Shown: in pieces, positions 7,053 to 8,086 of the stretch | Layout of the letters: every line of letters begins with the position of its first letter | Position numbering within the stretch: the first letter of the stretch is position 1 | Source: Hyphomicrobiaceae bacterium | GTDB lineage: Bacteria; Pseudomonadota; Alphaproteobacteria; Rhizobiales; Hyphomicrobiaceae | Assembly (NCBI GenBank): GCA_020442225.1 | Contig: JAGRKR010000482.1 | Coordinates: 1-8,086, forward strand | Direction of reading: 5' to 3' | Length of the DNA: 8,086 bases | Notes under the pieces: model-generated | What the model was told of the DNA's origin: nothing | The model's input: the letters and a program-made list of their open reading frames with translations, nothing else | Databases searched by the model: none | Translations under genes and position numbers: made by a program

Positions 7053-7125
7053 GCTGTTCGCGTCCGGGAGTCGGGGCTGAGCACGTGGCGGCTCCGGTCG
7101 TGCGGAAGTCGAGGCAGGGCGTCGC

Positions 7126-7875
7126 TCAGATGCTGCGGCCGCCGTCGACGTCGAGCGCTACGCCGGTGATGAAACCGGCCTCGGCCGACGCCAGGAACAC
7201 GGCGGCATCGGCGATATCCCGCGGTGTCGAGAAGCGCCCGAGAGGGATGCCGGCCAGGAAGCGCTGGCGGTTCTCGGGGGTGTCGGGCACGCCCATGAAC
7301 TGCTCGAGAAGCGCCGTCTCGCCGATCACTGGATTGATGGCGACGACGCGGATACCCATCGGCGCCAGCTCGGCGGCCATCGATTTGGTCAGCGTGATCG
7401 CCGCGCCCTTCGAGCCATTGTACCACGTGAGGCCGGGCCGCGGGCGGCCGCCGGCCGTCGAAGCGGTGTTGACGATGACGCCGCCGCCGCGCTTCTTCAT
7501 CTCGGGCACCGCTTCGAGCGCCATGAGGTAGATGGCTTTGACGTTGACGGCATAGATCCGGTCGAACGTCGCCTCGTCCACCTCCAGCATGGGCTGGTTC
7601 TTGTGGGTGACGCCGGCATTGTTCACGACGATGTCGAGGCCGCCGAAGATGCGCACAGCCTCCTGCACCGTCGCCTTGACGTCTGCCCTGACCGCCACGT
7701 CGCACGCGACATGGATGGCGTTCTCGCCGATCTCGCGCGCCACCTCGCGGGCGCCCTGGCCGTTGATGTCGGCGCAGACGACCTTGGCCCCCTCGCGGGC
7801 GTAGCCGATGGCGATGGCGCGTCCGAATCCGGAAGCGGCCCCGGTGACGATGGCGATCTTGTCGGCGAGACGCAT
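7126..7875 (-). CDS. Short-chain dehydrogenase/reductase (SDR), FabG-like
   Basis: A 249-residue classical SDR oxidoreductase. The Rossmann glycine motif is TGAASGFG (11-18). Asp36 at the end of the second strand favours NAD(H) over NADP(H). NNAG is at 85-88, and the catalytic tetrad is complete as Asn111, Ser139, Tyr152 and Lys156 (YNGSK). The end, FITGVALDVDGGRSI, is typical of the FabG/glucose dehydrogenase branch. The substrate is unknown: family names such as 3-oxoacyl-ACP reductase would be over-calls. GGAG eight bases before the ATG supports the start. The gene begins 24 bases after the stop of the prephenate dehydratase gene on the same strand, so the two are probably co-transcribed. 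It converges on ccrM with a 73-base gap. Confidence 0.92.
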   Translation of the reverse strand: MRLADKIAIVTGAASGFGRAIAIGYAREGAKVVCADINGQGAREVAREIGENAIHVACDVAVRADVKATVQEAVRIFGGLDIVVNNAGVTHKNQPMLEVDEATFDRIYAVNVKAIYLMALEAVPEMKKRGGGVIVNTASTAGGRPRPGLTWYNGSKGAAITLTKSMAAELAPMGIRVVAINPVIGETALLEQFMGVPDTPENRQRFLAGIPLGRFSTPRDIADAAVFLASAEAGFITGVALDVDGGRSI

Positions 7876-7883
7876 GGCGGTTG

Positions 7884-7887
7884 CTCC
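7884..7887 (-). promoter_or_regulatory. Ribosome binding site of the SDR gene
   Basis: GGAG on the minus strand, eight bases before the ATG at 7873-7875, lies within the 24-base gap after the pheA stop and so fixes the SDR start. Confidence 0.6.
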
Positions 7888-7899
7888 GCGTGCGAAGGC

Positions 7900-8086
7900 T
7901 CAGCTCTGTGCCAGCTCTGCGCGGCGCGGACTGGCCGGATAGGTGCCGAGGATCTTCACCACCGAAGAGAAGAACGACAGCTCCTCGAGCGCGAGGCGCA
8001 CGTGGTGGTCGGACGGGTGGCCTTCGATGTCGGCATAGAACATCGTGGCATTGAACGTGCCCTCGAGCTGGTAGGACTCGAGCTTG
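7900..8086 (-). CDS. pheA: Prephenate dehydratase, C-terminal ACT-domain end (partial)
   Basis: The minus strand reads 61 residues from the window edge to a TGA at 7902-7900. The peptide starts KLESYQLEGTFNATMFYADI and continues EGHPSDHHVRLALEELSFF, then VVKILGTYPASP. This is the end of the regulatory ACT domain of prephenate dehydratase, which converts prephenate to phenylpyruvate in phenylalanine synthesis. The ESY segment corresponds to the ESRP phenylalanine-binding motif of enterobacterial P-protein, and the FYADIEGHP and ILG-YPA strands are family hallmarks. The catalytic part lies beyond the right edge. It is upstream of the SDR gene with a 24-base gap, suggesting one transcript. Confidence 0.92.
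   Translation of the reverse strand, partial: KLESYQLEGTFNATMFYADIEGHPSDHHVRLALEELSFFSSVVKILGTYPASPRRAELAQS

Noticed and set aside
7053..7125. Possible terminator between the convergent ccrM and SDR genes (GCACG/CGTGC around 7081-7103)
   Set aside because: The stem is only five pairs with a 13-base loop and no T-run on either strand, so it is too weak to call.

Overview
This window is a chromosomal housekeeping segment from a GC-rich alphaproteobacterium, most likely Hyphomicrobiales (Rhizobiales) or a close relative. The strongest evidence is a full-length CcrM-type GANTC adenine methyltransferase with its C-terminal RAMA domain. An alphaproteobacterial LexA box (GTTC-N7-GTTC) and the alphaproteobacterial style of the MoaB and prephenate dehydratase ends agree with this. 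I see no rRNA, tRNA, CRISPR array, insertion sequence or prophage gene, and no gene-free stretch longer than about 210 bases.

Layout, left to right. The C-terminal end of a MoaB-type molybdopterin protein (+) enters from the left edge. It converges on a gene (-) for a TPR-like, proline-rich protein with two membrane segments and no known function. Next is a leftward block of three genes, which reads from right to left as a TIGR04283-type GT2 glycosyltransferase, a Tat-exported metallo-beta-lactamase-fold hydrolase, and a TIGR04282/DUF2064 transferase. The two transferase families often travel together; here a secreted hydrolase sits between them.

A divergent promoter region around 3728-3865 then leads into a rightward block: a PA0069-family radical SAM protein (related to spore photoproduct lyase), ribonuclease HII (rnhB), and the CcrM methyltransferase. 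All three plausibly act in DNA maintenance. ccrM meets a leftward pair head-on: a short-chain dehydrogenase preceded by the C-terminal end of prephenate dehydratase (pheA), which runs off the right edge.

The observation most worth following is a perfect GTTC-N7-GTTC direct repeat in the divergent region. It lies 56 bases before the best-supported start of the radical SAM gene. It suggests that this functionally uncharacterised SPL-like enzyme is under LexA control and DNA-damage inducible. The ccrM leader also carries two GANTC sites, the enzyme's own target, and a 7-bp-arm inverted repeat. Apart from these regulatory signals and the insertion of the hydrolase, the region looks like ordinary core genome, and I found no convincing new defence or mobile system.
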